Assembly: GCA_009780875.1 (NCBI GenBank)
Contig: WQZE01000074.1
Coordinates: 1-5,879 of the forward strand
DNA length: 5,879 nt
Source: Bacillota bacterium
Lineage (GTDB): Bacteria; Bacillota; Clostridia; Christensenellales; Pumilibacteraceae
Reading direction: 5' to 3'
The position numbers were made by a program, and so were the translations under genes. Shown piece by piece: positions 1 through 5,807 of this stretch. Under the pieces are notes generated by a model, which was given only the letters and a program-made list of their open reading frames with translations, did no database searches and was not told the DNA's origin. Every line of letters begins with the position of its first letter. The stretch's first letter is position 1.

Positions 1-606
1 AAAGGGGTCACAAGGATTTGTATCAACCCACAAACACTCAATGACCACACGCTCCAAAGCATTGGACGCAAAGGGAGCACGCAAGAGGTGTTGTATTGGG
101 TGACCAAGGCACAAGAGCAAGGCTTTGAGGTCAATATGGACTTGATTTGTGGATTGGAGGGAGAGACAATTGCCCACTTTGAAAAAAGTTTGTACGGGGT
201 TTTGGGTGCAAGCCCTGACAATATCACGCTGCACACGCTGTGCTACAAGCGAGGGGCACGCAACCAAAAGATTGTCTACAATCCTTATGTCAACCAAATG
301 ATGGATTTTGGATACAGAGTGCTTTTGCAAAATGGGTATCATCCATATTATTTGTACAAACAAAAAAATGCTTTGGACAACCTTGAAAATGTGGGCTTTG
401 CCAAGAGTGGCAAGGAGTGTCTCAACAATATCACAACGATGGCGGATTGTATGCCCACTGTGGGTGTGGGAGCGGGAGCCATCAGCAAGTATTTTTTGCA
501 GGGTGGCAAGATTGAGAGGCAGCCCAATCCGTTGGATGTCAAAGTGTATTTGCAAAGGCTGGATAGCATTGTGACAAAAAAACGAGAAGTCATCAACCAT
601 CTATGA
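1..606 (+). CDS. hemZ: HemZ-type coproporphyrinogen dehydrogenase (radical SAM), 3' part only
   Basis: The open frame runs in from the window edge, so the 5' part with the radical SAM CxxxCxxC cluster motif is missing; 201 residues remain of a family usually near 480-500. Visible are RICINPQT (fragment residues 5-12), NMDLICGLEGE (45-55, the strand and loop of the radical SAM barrel), PYYLYKQKN (115-123), ENVGFAKSGKECL (129-141) and GVGAGAISKYF (155-165). The PYYLY-QKN and ENVGFA blocks separate HemZ from the related HemW/HemN proteins. Family knowledge: HemZ proteins are HemN-like, SAM- and 4Fe-4S-dependent cytoplasmic enzymes proposed to act on coproporphyrinogen; their exact reaction is less settled than that of HemN. 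The frame ends at TGA 604-606, and cca begins 16 nt later, so the two are probably one transcription unit. Identity is fairly certain; reaction is inferred from family. Confidence 0.9.
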   Translation, partial: KGVTRICINPQTLNDHTLQSIGRKGSTQEVLYWVTKAQEQGFEVNMDLICGLEGETIAHFEKSLYGVLGASPDNITLHTLCYKRGARNQKIVYNPYVNQMMDFGYRVLLQNGYHPYYLYKQKNALDNLENVGFAKSGKECLNNITTMADCMPTVGVGAGAISKYFLQGGKIERQPNPLDVKVYLQRLDSIVTKKREVINHL

Positions 607-610
607 AAAA

Positions 611-619
611 GGGGGGGGG
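611..619 (+). promoter_or_regulatory. Poly-G (G9) ribosome binding tract of cca
   Basis: Nine consecutive G follow five A, and the ATG of cca lies three bases after the run. No AGGAGG-like sequence is present in the 16-nt gap, so the G-run is the only candidate SD; GGGGG can pair with the CCUCC of 16S rRNA through one G-U pair. Homopolymers of this length slip during replication, which would change SD length or spacing. The exact count could also be a sequencing error. Confidence 0.6.
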
Positions 620-622
620 CAG

Positions 623-2059
623 ATGAGCATAGAAAGCATACAAACCAAAATACCCAAAGAACTAATGGAGATTGCAACAACGAGCGATACGCCCATCTAT
701 ATTGTGGGTGGATTTGTACGCAATCATTTGGCGGGGCTGGGGCAAACCGATATAGATATTTGCGGTGCCAAGGCAGCGTGTGATTTGGTGTTGCCCAAAG
801 GTGCGAGTGTGATTCCCGTGCACAAGTTGTTGGGTACCGCACTCATTGTGTATGGGCAAGAACAATATGAGTACACGCCTTTTAGGACAGAGGCGTATGA
901 CAAGGGGGGCGTGCATTTGCCCTCCCAAGTGTCTTTTGTGGAGGACATACAAAAGGATTGTTTGAGGAGAGACTTTGCGTGCAATGCGGTGTATTATGAT
1001 ATTGCAAAAGATGCGTATTTGGATTTTTGCGGTGGCATAGAGGACTGTGCAAAACGAAGGGTAAGACAAATTCACAACAAGGTGTTTGAATCCGACGGAC
1101 TAAGGCTTTTGCGATTGGTCAGGCAATCCGTGGAGAGCGGGTTTGCCATAGAACCCCTCACACGCTGGGCGGCTAAAAAAAACAAAGACTTGCTTGCGGA
1201 TATATCGCCAGAACGGATACGGCAGGAGTTGGACAAGATTTTGTCGGCAGACCAAAAATATGGACAAAAGGACGCACACGCCAAAGGGCTTGCGTTGTTG
1301 AGACAATTGGGGTTGTTTGCACACATTGTCCCGCTTTTGCAAGAGGGCGAGGACGCACTGGTGCAAAAGGCGTTGAATGCGTGCAAGGCGGCACCTTTGC
1401 AAGTCGGGTTGGTGGAACAAAAAATGACACCGCTCAGTCTACGGCTTGCCACACTTTTTCACAATTTGGGACAGATGGACAAAGTGAGGGATGAGCACGG
1501 TGTATTGGGGGCGGAGGGTGTGTATCAGTCGTTGCATAGGCGCAGTGCACACCTTGCTATGCAAACGATGAAAAAACTCCGCTATGACAATGCGACCATT
1601 GCCAAAGTGCAAGCACTGATTGCGTGGCAAGGCAGAGGATTGGCGGATTGCAAAAAGGGCGATACCGTGCTTGTGGAGAGCGAGTGTGTTTGGTTTTGTG
1701 CCAAAAATTTTGCACAAATGGGCGAACTTTTCTATACGCAACAAGCGATTTTTGAGGGCAATGGCTGCACCAGTTTGAGTGATGAATTGCCCAAAGGTAC
1801 GGCTCCTATTTTTGAGAGCAAAATCAAGCAGGTCACCCAGTGGCTGGTAAAGAGCAAGGCGCCGCTCTCGCTCCAAGCACTTGCCATAGATGGGCAAGAT
1901 TGCAAGCGGTTGGGTCTTTTGGGCAAGGAGATTGGGCAAGCGTTGGAGGCTTTGTGGGAGTGGTGTGTACTAAAACCAGGTCGCAACACCAAGCAGGCTT
2001 TGACGCAAAGGCTCCAAGAAATCTTGGGGCAGTTGTCAAAGGACAAAAAAAGTTTTTGA
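623..2059 (+). CDS. cca: CCA-adding tRNA nucleotidyltransferase (class II)
   Basis: The 478-residue protein builds or repairs the 3'-CCA end of tRNAs from CTP and ATP without a nucleic-acid template, in the cytoplasm. Class II motifs appear in order: GGFVR (29-33) and catalytic DxD as DID (43-45) in motif A; KDCLRRDFACNA (111-122), the flexible and ribose-recognition region; DGLRLLRLVRQ (158-168); and ERIRQEL (197-203), corresponding to the template-like EDxxR region. A helical HD-type region follows (about 270-340), then a C-terminal tRNA-binding domain with LSLQALAIDGQD near 415-426. The HD-type signature reads HNLGQ (280-284) where relatives have HDIGK, so metal binding there is probably lost. 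ATG 623 fits the G-run SD and the motif spacing. Poly(A) polymerase is a related alternative, but the full C-terminal domain favours Cca; partial CC- or A-adding activity cannot be excluded. It shares a likely operon with hemZ and ends 134 nt before hrcA. Confidence 0.92.
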   Translation: MSIESIQTKIPKELMEIATTSDTPIYIVGGFVRNHLAGLGQTDIDICGAKAACDLVLPKGASVIPVHKLLGTALIVYGQEQYEYTPFRTEAYDKGGVHLPSQVSFVEDIQKDCLRRDFACNAVYYDIAKDAYLDFCGGIEDCAKRRVRQIHNKVFESDGLRLLRLVRQSVESGFAIEPLTRWAAKKNKDLLADISPERIRQELDKILSADQKYGQKDAHAKGLALLRQLGLFAHIVPLLQEGEDALVQKALNACKAAPLQVGLVEQKMTPLSLRLATLFHNLGQMDKVRDEHGVLGAEGVYQSLHRRSAHLAMQTMKKLRYDNATIAKVQALIAWQGRGLADCKKGDTVLVESECVWFCAKNFAQMGELFYTQQAIFEGNGCTSLSDELPKGTAPIFESKIKQVTQWLVKSKAPLSLQALAIDGQDCKRLGLLGKEIGQALEALWEWCVLKPGRNTKQALTQRLQEILGQLSKDKKSF

Positions 2060-2070
2060 AAAAAGTTTTG

Positions 2071-2086
2071 AAATTTGTGCAAATTT
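2071..2086. repeat. AT-rich palindrome just upstream of the hrcA promoter
   Basis: AAATTTG (2071-2077) and CAAATTT (2080-2086) form a perfect 7-bp inverted repeat around TG, ending two bases before the -35 hexamer. The stretch 2060-2088 is made mostly of A and T runs, so it could be an UP element contacting the RNA polymerase alpha subunit, or an operator for an unidentified regulator. It lacks a following U-run, so it is not a convincing terminator for cca. A shorter CAAAAA/TTTTTG repeat (2044-2049 and 2053-2058) overlaps the cca stop codon. Confidence 0.45.
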
Positions 2087-2088
2087 AG

Positions 2089-2117
2089 TTGACAAATATT
2101 GGCAATCGTGGTACAAT
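2089..2117 (+). promoter_or_regulatory. Housekeeping sigma-factor promoter of the hrcA operon
   Basis: A perfect -35 TTGACA (2089-2094) is separated by 17 bases from TACAAT (2112-2117), five of six matches to the -10 consensus. TG at 2109-2110 makes it an extended -10. Transcription should start near 2124, inside the left CIRCE half-site, so a bound repressor would block the promoter. This is the classic vegetative-sigma plus CIRCE arrangement of Gram-positive hrcA-dnaK operons. Confidence 0.88.
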
Positions 2118-2172
2118 AGTGTTAGCAATTGAGATATGAGAGTGCTAACACTAAAATGTTTTGATTGCCAAT
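2098..2172. repeat. Outer inverted repeat concentric with CIRCE
   Basis: ATTGGCAATC (2098-2107) and GATTGCCAAT (2163-2172) are perfect reverse complements of 10 bp. Their dyad centre is base 2135, exactly the centre of CIRCE, with nine unpaired bases on each side between outer and inner arms. The left arm lies between the -35 and -10 elements and the right arm in the hrcA leader, so the left arm is not transcribed from this promoter and any role would be at the DNA level. No known regulator site is recognised. Confidence 0.7.
2117..2153. promoter_or_regulatory. CIRCE operator (HrcA binding site), outward-extended
   Basis: The consensus TTAGCACTC-N9-GAGTGCTAA matches at 2122-2148. The right half (2140-2148) is perfect, the left half (2122-2130, TTAGCAATT) has two mismatches at its inner end, and the spacer is exactly nine bases. 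The symmetry continues outward: TAGTGTTAGCA (2117-2127) pairs perfectly with TGCTAACACTA (2143-2153), giving 11-bp arms around 15 bases. The site overlaps the last base of the -10 hexamer and the predicted start point. HrcA, encoded just downstream, should bind here as a dimer and repress its own operon. It is the only CIRCE found in the window. Confidence 0.93.
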
Positions 2173-2177
2173 TTGGC

Positions 2178-2185
2178 GAGGAGAG
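2178..2185 (+). promoter_or_regulatory. hrcA ribosome binding site
   Basis: GAGGAGAG lies 8 bases before ATG 2194. It decides the start: an in-frame TTG at 2161 would add 11 residues but has no SD and sits at the edge of the outer inverted repeat. Confidence 0.8.
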
Positions 2186-2193
2186 AGCGTGCA

Positions 2194-3240
2194 ATGGCAC
2201 TAAGCGAACGCAAAGAGCAGATATTGGCTGCCATTGTGGATAGTTATATAGAAAGGTGCGAACCCATCTCTTCTATGGACATCTCCAAAGACAGCAGATT
2301 GCCAGCACTGAGCAGTGCCACCATTCGCAACGAACTCGCTGCCCTTGAAGAAATGGGCTATCTATCTCAGCCACATACCTCCGCAGGGAGAGTGCCCACG
2401 GCACAAGCCTACAAGTTGTATGTGGAGCGTCTAATGCCCAAGACCAGGCTCTCGGAGAGTGAACTTGCTATTGTCAAAAAATATTTTGACAAAAAAATCA
2501 CGGAACTTGATGATATCCTCAAAAGCACGGTCAAGGTCATTACCGAGGTCACCAATTTGACAAGTGTGGCATATGCAAGACCGGTCAAAAATTCGGTGAT
2601 ACAAAGCATCAAGTTTGTGCCGGTATCAAGCGAGTACGCTTTGGTGGTCATTGTGACCGATGTGGATATCCTCAAAGATGCTGTGATGACCATCCCGCCC
2701 AGCCTTTCTGAAAATGACTTTTTGGGTGCAAGTGAATTTGTGACCAGCGTGTTTAGGGGTAGAGCGATTGGAGAGGTGTCTGAGTCCACAAAAATCATCC
2801 AAGAAATCAAGCAAGAGTTTGTGGGCTTTTATGACTTTGTGTTCAAGATTTTGAGTGACTATGCCACGGACAAGGCCGAGAGCGGTGTTGTGATGGAGGG
2901 GCAAAGCAAAATATTGGAGCAGCCTGAGTACGCCAATCTTGGCAAAGCAAAAGCAATGCTCAATATCTTGGAGTCCAAAGACAAACTGGTGCCCATCTTG
3001 TGCAAAAGTGGAGATATGAATCTCAACATTCAAATCAGCCAAGATGACGAGATAGAAAAGGGCGTGCCAGAATGTGCCATTGTGACAGCCACATATAGTC
3101 TGGGCGGCAAAGAAGTGGGCAATGCGGGCGTGATTGGTCCTATGCGGATGGATTATCCCAAAATCATTTCCTTGCTTGATTATATTGGCAAGACCATTGA
3201 TACCATACCCAAAGAACCATACAAAGAGGACAGCAAATAA
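2194..3240 (+). CDS. hrcA: Heat-inducible transcription repressor HrcA
   Basis: This 348-residue cytoplasmic repressor binds CIRCE as a dimer and, by family knowledge, needs GroEL to stay folded; during heat stress GroEL is titrated away and repression is lifted. The N-terminal winged helix spans about residues 1-78 and includes the family signature SSATIRNELAALEEMGYL (40-57) followed by QPHTSAGRVPT (59-69), where the recognition helix and wing lie. The middle region (about 80-310) is the variable dimerisation and inserted GAF-like part. The C-terminal signature GVIGPMRMDYPKIISLLDYI (312-331) is intact. Length matches the usual 340-350. The start is ATG 2194, chosen from the SD. It is first in the operon, with its own operator upstream, so it should be autoregulated. 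grpE follows closely, its preferred start 23 nt after the hrcA stop. Confidence 0.96.
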   Translation: MALSERKEQILAAIVDSYIERCEPISSMDISKDSRLPALSSATIRNELAALEEMGYLSQPHTSAGRVPTAQAYKLYVERLMPKTRLSESELAIVKKYFDKKITELDDILKSTVKVITEVTNLTSVAYARPVKNSVIQSIKFVPVSSEYALVVIVTDVDILKDAVMTIPPSLSENDFLGASEFVTSVFRGRAIGEVSESTKIIQEIKQEFVGFYDFVFKILSDYATDKAESGVVMEGQSKILEQPEYANLGKAKAMLNILESKDKLVPILCKSGDMNLNIQISQDDEIEKGVPECAIVTATYSLGGKEVGNAGVIGPMRMDYPKIISLLDYIGKTIDTIPKEPYKEDSK

Positions 3241-3253
3241 TCTACAATATTAT

Positions 3254-3258
3254 GGAGG
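3254..3258 (+). promoter_or_regulatory. grpE ribosome binding site supporting a GTG start
   Basis: GGAGG lies five bases before GTG 3264, a workable though short spacing. The alternative in-frame ATG at 3252 overlaps this motif, and its own nearest purine-rich sequence (AGAGGA, 3225-3230) is 21 bases away, too far to act. A third in-frame ATG (3300) has only weak GGTGA upstream. Confidence 0.65.
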
Positions 3259-3263
3259 ATGCC

Positions 3264-3779
3264 GTGATAGACAATCAAACGAGCGGTGACAGCAAAGCAA
3301 TGTCAACCGAGGACTTGGAAAAAAAGATTGAGATACTAGAAGCCATTCAAGTGCGTGACAAACGCAAAATTGAAGAACTTTCAGCCCTTGCGGACCGTAT
3401 GCAAATTGACTTTGACAATTTTAGAAAACGCACTCGTGAAGAGGCAAAAAAACTAAAAGATGACGGTATTTGCGAGGCGATTGAGCAAATTTTGCCAACC
3501 ATAGATGTGCTTGCCAAAGCCATCCAAATGATTGAGGACAAAAAAGTTGCCGATGGGCTCAAAATGATTTACAAACAACTTGCCGAGGCTTTGGCTGGGT
3601 TTGGACTCAAAGAGATCGTGGCACACGGCAAGCCGTTTGACCCCAAACTGCACAACGCTGTTATGCAGTCAAGGACCAAGGACCCGGCAAGGATTGGGTA
3701 TGTGACAGAGGTCTTGCAAAAAGGCTATATCTTGGGTGAAAAAGTCATTAGACACGCATCCGTCAAGGTGGCAAAGTAG
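3264..3779 (+). CDS. grpE: GrpE, nucleotide exchange factor of DnaK
   Basis: GrpE dimers open the DnaK nucleotide-binding domain to release ADP, resetting the chaperone cycle. The 171-residue product (numbered from GTG 3264) has a charged N-terminal stretch and a long helix (about 15-65) that forms the dimeric stalk, with DFDNFRKRTREE at 49-60 as the family core. The region ILPTIDVLAKAI (76-87) corresponds to the usual LLPVLDNLERAL. The C-terminal beta domain that contacts DnaK includes GKPFDPKLHNAV (122-133) and GYILGEKVIRHASVKV (154-169). HNAV replaces the more common HEAV. The start could instead be ATG 3252 (175 residues) or ATG 3300; the SD favours GTG. It follows hrcA closely and ends 119 nt before dnaK, as in Gram-positive dnaK operons. 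Confidence 0.95.
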   Translation: MIDNQTSGDSKAMSTEDLEKKIEILEAIQVRDKRKIEELSALADRMQIDFDNFRKRTREEAKKLKDDGICEAIEQILPTIDVLAKAIQMIEDKKVADGLKMIYKQLAEALAGFGLKEIVAHGKPFDPKLHNAVMQSRTKDPARIGYVTEVLQKGYILGEKVIRHASVKVAK

Positions 3780-3782
3780 GGC

Positions 3783-3794
3783 GTGGGTGACCAC
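3783..3794 (+). repeat. Small hairpin with GNRA-type loop after grpE
   Basis: GTGG (3783-3786) and CCAC (3791-3794) enclose GTGA, which as RNA is a GNRA tetraloop. The stem is only four pairs and starts four bases after the grpE stop, so it may be chance. Confidence 0.25.
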
Positions 3795-3825
3795 AGATAC
3801 TTTGCAAAAATTCATTTGATTTTTA

Positions 3826-3844
3826 CTTCTTTTCAAAAAAGAAG
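3826..3844 (+). repeat. Hairpin in the grpE-dnaK gap
   Basis: CTTCTTTT (3826-3833) and AAAAGAAG (3837-3844) form a perfect 8-bp stem with a 3-nt loop. No U-run follows, so it is not an intrinsic terminator. It could be an mRNA processing or stability element between grpE and dnaK. A TATATATAC stretch follows at 3847-3855, but no properly spaced -35 supports a promoter. Confidence 0.45.
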
Positions 3845-3863
3845 AATATATATACAACTAGAT

Positions 3864-3879
3864 TTTGGCAAATGCCAGA
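3864..3879 (+). repeat. Hairpin just upstream of the dnaK ribosome binding site
   Basis: TGGCA (3866-3870) and TGCCA (3873-3877) are a perfect inverted repeat. Adding T-A and T-G pairs outside gives a six-pair stem with an AAAT loop at 3864-3879, ending four bases before the SD. It might protect the dnaK mRNA 5' end after processing or help keep the SD unpaired. Confidence 0.4.
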
Positions 3880-3883
3880 TAGT

Positions 3884-3889
3884 GAGGAG
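3884..3889 (+). promoter_or_regulatory. dnaK ribosome binding site
   Basis: GAGGAG ends nine bases before ATG 3899, whose product begins MGKIIGIDLGTTNS as in other DnaK proteins. An upstream in-frame ATG at 3872 would add nine residues, would include this SD inside the gene, and lies inside the hairpin at 3864-3879, so it is rejected. Confidence 0.85.
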
Positions 3890-3898
3890 ATAAACAAA

Positions 3899-5704
3899 AT
3901 GGGAAAGATTATTGGAATTGACCTAGGAACAACCAACTCTTGCGTAGCCGTATTGGAGGGAGGCGAGCCTGTCGTTATCCCAAATTCGGAGGGAGAAAGA
4001 ACCACTCCATCGGTGGTAGGTTTCGCAAAAGATGGAGAAAGATTGATTGGACAAGTTGCCAAAAGGCAAGCGGTAGCCAATCCTGACAAAACCATCATCT
4101 CCATCAAAAGAGATATGGGTACCAATCGCAAGACAAAGATTGATAGCAAAGATTATTCTCCACAAGAGATTTCAGCGATGATTTTGACAAAACTCAAAGC
4201 AGATGCTGAGAGTTATCTAGGTGAGAAGGTGACCAAAGCGGTCATTACTTGCCCAGCATATTTTAGTGATAGCCAAAGACAAGCGACCAAAGATGCGGGC
4301 CGTATTGCAGGGCTAGAAGTTTTGCGTATCATCAACGAGCCTACGGCAGCGGCACTTGCTTATGGTCTCAATAAAGGCGGAAGCAACAACCAAAAGATTT
4401 TGATTTATGACCTTGGTGGTGGTACTTTTGATATCTCTATCCTAGAAATTGGTGACGGTGTCTTTGAGGTTTTGGCGACAGCGGGTGACAATAGACTGGG
4501 TGGTGATGACTTTGACCAAAAGATTATTGATTGGATGGTAGAGAAATTCAAGGGCGAAAACAATGTAGACCTTGGCAAAGACAAGATGGCATTGCAACGC
4601 CTCAAAGAGAGTGCTGAGAAAGCAAAAAAAGAGTTGTCTACTTTGCAAAAAACGGCGATTAGTTTGCCTTTTATCTCCCAAGGAAGCAACGGTCCAATTC
4701 ATATGGACTACGAACTCACAAGAGCCAACTTTGACAAGTTGACAGCAAGTCTTGTAGAGAAAACCGCCAAAGCAACCGAGCAAGCAATGAAGGACGCTGG
4801 GTTTAGTGCGGCAGATATTGAAAAAGTTATTTTGGTGGGTGGGTCTACCCGTATCCCAGCGGTCATTGAGGCGGTACGCAAATTGACGGGCAAAGAGCCT
4901 TTCAAGGGTATCAATCCTGATGAGTGCGTGGCGGTCGGTGCAGCCATCCAAGGTGGCGTGCTTGCGGGCGATGTCAAGGATGTATTGTTGCTTGATGTGA
5001 CTCCCTTGTCCCTAGGTATTGAGACCGTGGGTGGAATTTTTACAAGACTCATCTCACGCAACACAACCATCCCTGCAAAAAAATCACAAGTTTTCTCCAC
5101 TGCAAGTGACGGACAACCAAGCGTGGATATCCATGTCTTGCAAGGTGAGCGTGATATTGCGGCACACAACAAGACACTCGCAAGATTTGAACTTGGCGGT
5201 ATCCCACCAGCACCCAGAGGCGTGCCACAAATTGAGGTTACTTTTGAGATTGATGCCAACGGTATCGTCAATGTATCCGCAAAAGACAAAGGAACCGGCA
5301 AAGAGCAAAAGGTGACCATCACAGCATCCACCAACTTGACAGAGCAACAAATCCAACAAGCGGTCAAAGATGCAGAGGCACACAAAGCGGAAGATGACAA
5401 ACGCAAAGACTTGGTAGAGGCACAAAACAAAGCAGATGCTGCCGTATTCGGGATTGAAAAGTTCCTAAAAGAAAACGAGAGCACGGTATCAGCCGAGGAC
5501 AAAGCAACGCTTGAAAAAGAGTTGAAAGCCGTGAAAGATGTGATGAAGTCCGAGGACTTGACCGCTATTAACAACGCATTGGAGTCACTACAAAAAGTGT
5601 CCAATGAGATTGGTGCCAAAGTGTATCAAAATGCAAGCCAAGCGGCACAAAGCAGCACAGAGAACCCAACCGAAGTCAAAGCGGAAAGCGTAGAAGAGAA
5701 ATAA
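3899..5704 (+). CDS. dnaK: Molecular chaperone DnaK (Hsp70)
   Basis: DnaK binds exposed hydrophobic segments of unfolded proteins under ATP control, with DnaJ stimulating hydrolysis and GrpE exchanging nucleotide. The 601-residue protein has all three Hsp70 signatures: IGIDLGTTNS (5-14), IYDLGGGTFDIS (169-180) and VILVGGSTRIPAV (310-322). The interdomain linker DVLLLDVTPLSLG is at 361-373, the substrate-binding beta domain at about 374-480, and the helical lid at about 481-580. A short S/T/Q/E-rich tail ends in VEEK. Around residues 65-95 the protein lacks the insert found in the N-terminal lobe of proteobacterial DnaK, which supports a Gram-positive-type source. Length is slightly below the usual 605-640. 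It lies 119 nt after grpE with no convincing promoter of its own, so it should depend on the CIRCE-controlled promoter before hrcA. The start is ATG 3899, set by the SD. Confidence 0.98.
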   Translation: MGKIIGIDLGTTNSCVAVLEGGEPVVIPNSEGERTTPSVVGFAKDGERLIGQVAKRQAVANPDKTIISIKRDMGTNRKTKIDSKDYSPQEISAMILTKLKADAESYLGEKVTKAVITCPAYFSDSQRQATKDAGRIAGLEVLRIINEPTAAALAYGLNKGGSNNQKILIYDLGGGTFDISILEIGDGVFEVLATAGDNRLGGDDFDQKIIDWMVEKFKGENNVDLGKDKMALQRLKESAEKAKKELSTLQKTAISLPFISQGSNGPIHMDYELTRANFDKLTASLVEKTAKATEQAMKDAGFSAADIEKVILVGGSTRIPAVIEAVRKLTGKEPFKGINPDECVAVGAAIQGGVLAGDVKDVLLLDVTPLSLGIETVGGIFTRLISRNTTIPAKKSQVFSTASDGQPSVDIHVLQGERDIAAHNKTLARFELGGIPPAPRGVPQIEVTFEIDANGIVNVSAKDKGTGKEQKVTITASTNLTEQQIQQAVKDAEAHKAEDDKRKDLVEAQNKADAAVFGIEKFLKENESTVSAEDKATLEKELKAVKDVMKSEDLTAINNALESLQKVSNEIGAKVYQNASQAAQSSTENPTEVKAESVEEK

Positions 5705-5724
5705 GCAAAGCGTGTATAAAAGTA

Positions 5725-5766
5725 GCAAGTACTTTCAAAAGTTGTTTGACTTTTGGGAGTGCTTGT
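5725..5766 (+). repeat. 18-bp hairpin between dnaK and dnaJ
   Basis: Bases 5725-5742 pair with 5749-5766 without a bulge around a six-base loop (TGTTTG). The pairing comprises 14 Watson-Crick and 4 G-U pairs, with CAAAAGT/ACTTTTG at the top. It starts 20 bases after the dnaK stop. No U-run follows, so it is not a classical intrinsic terminator; a partial terminator, processing site or 3'-end stabiliser of hrcA-grpE-dnaK mRNA is plausible. Its 3' arm overlaps the -35 element of the dnaJ promoter. Confidence 0.7.
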
Positions 5767-5774
5767 GATATACT
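5746..5774 (+). promoter_or_regulatory. Promoter of dnaJ
   Basis: TTGACT (5746-5751, five of six to consensus), a 17-base spacer, and TATACT (5769-5774, five of six), with TG at 5766-5767 as an extended -10. Start is expected near 5781, leaving about 77 bases of leader. The -10 lies partly within the palindrome ATACTAGTAT (5770-5779). No CIRCE is present: GAGTGCT at 5757-5763 resembles a right half-site, but its partner is missing. An internal promoter before dnaJ is also known in Bacillus subtilis. Confidence 0.8.
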
Positions 5775-5807
5775 AGTATCTAGTGACAAAACGAGTTGTG
5801 CGGTGGC

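Noticed and set aside
348..1939. Several minus-strand frames of 100-166 codons opposite hemZ and cca
   Set aside because: They overlap each other and a clear gene with intact family motifs, and their translations are rich in H, C, P and R as expected for shadow frames.
2044..2070. Possible intrinsic terminator of cca (CAAAAA/TTTTTG)
   Set aside because: The stem is entirely A-T apart from one closing pair, overlaps the stop codon, and is followed by A rather than U.
2161..2193. TTG start adding 11 residues to HrcA
   Set aside because: It has no SD, while ATG 2194 has GAGGAGAG at proper distance and gives the usual HrcA N-terminus.
3811..3857. Possible separate dnaK promoter (TTACTT or TTGATT with TATATA)
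   Set aside because: The -35 candidates are poor and spacing is 18 or 25 bases with no supporting extended -10; AT-richness alone explains the match.
4708..5619. 303-codon open frame on the minus strand opposite dnaK
   Set aside because: Long antisense frames are a familiar by-product of dnaK codon bias; the product is S/T/A-rich low-complexity, without recognisable domains, and no minus-strand promoter or SD was seen.
5757..5765. Possible second CIRCE before dnaJ (GAGTGCTTG)
   Set aside because: Only one half-site matches and no TTAGCACTC-like partner lies 18 bases upstream; the bases are explained by the 18-bp hairpin.
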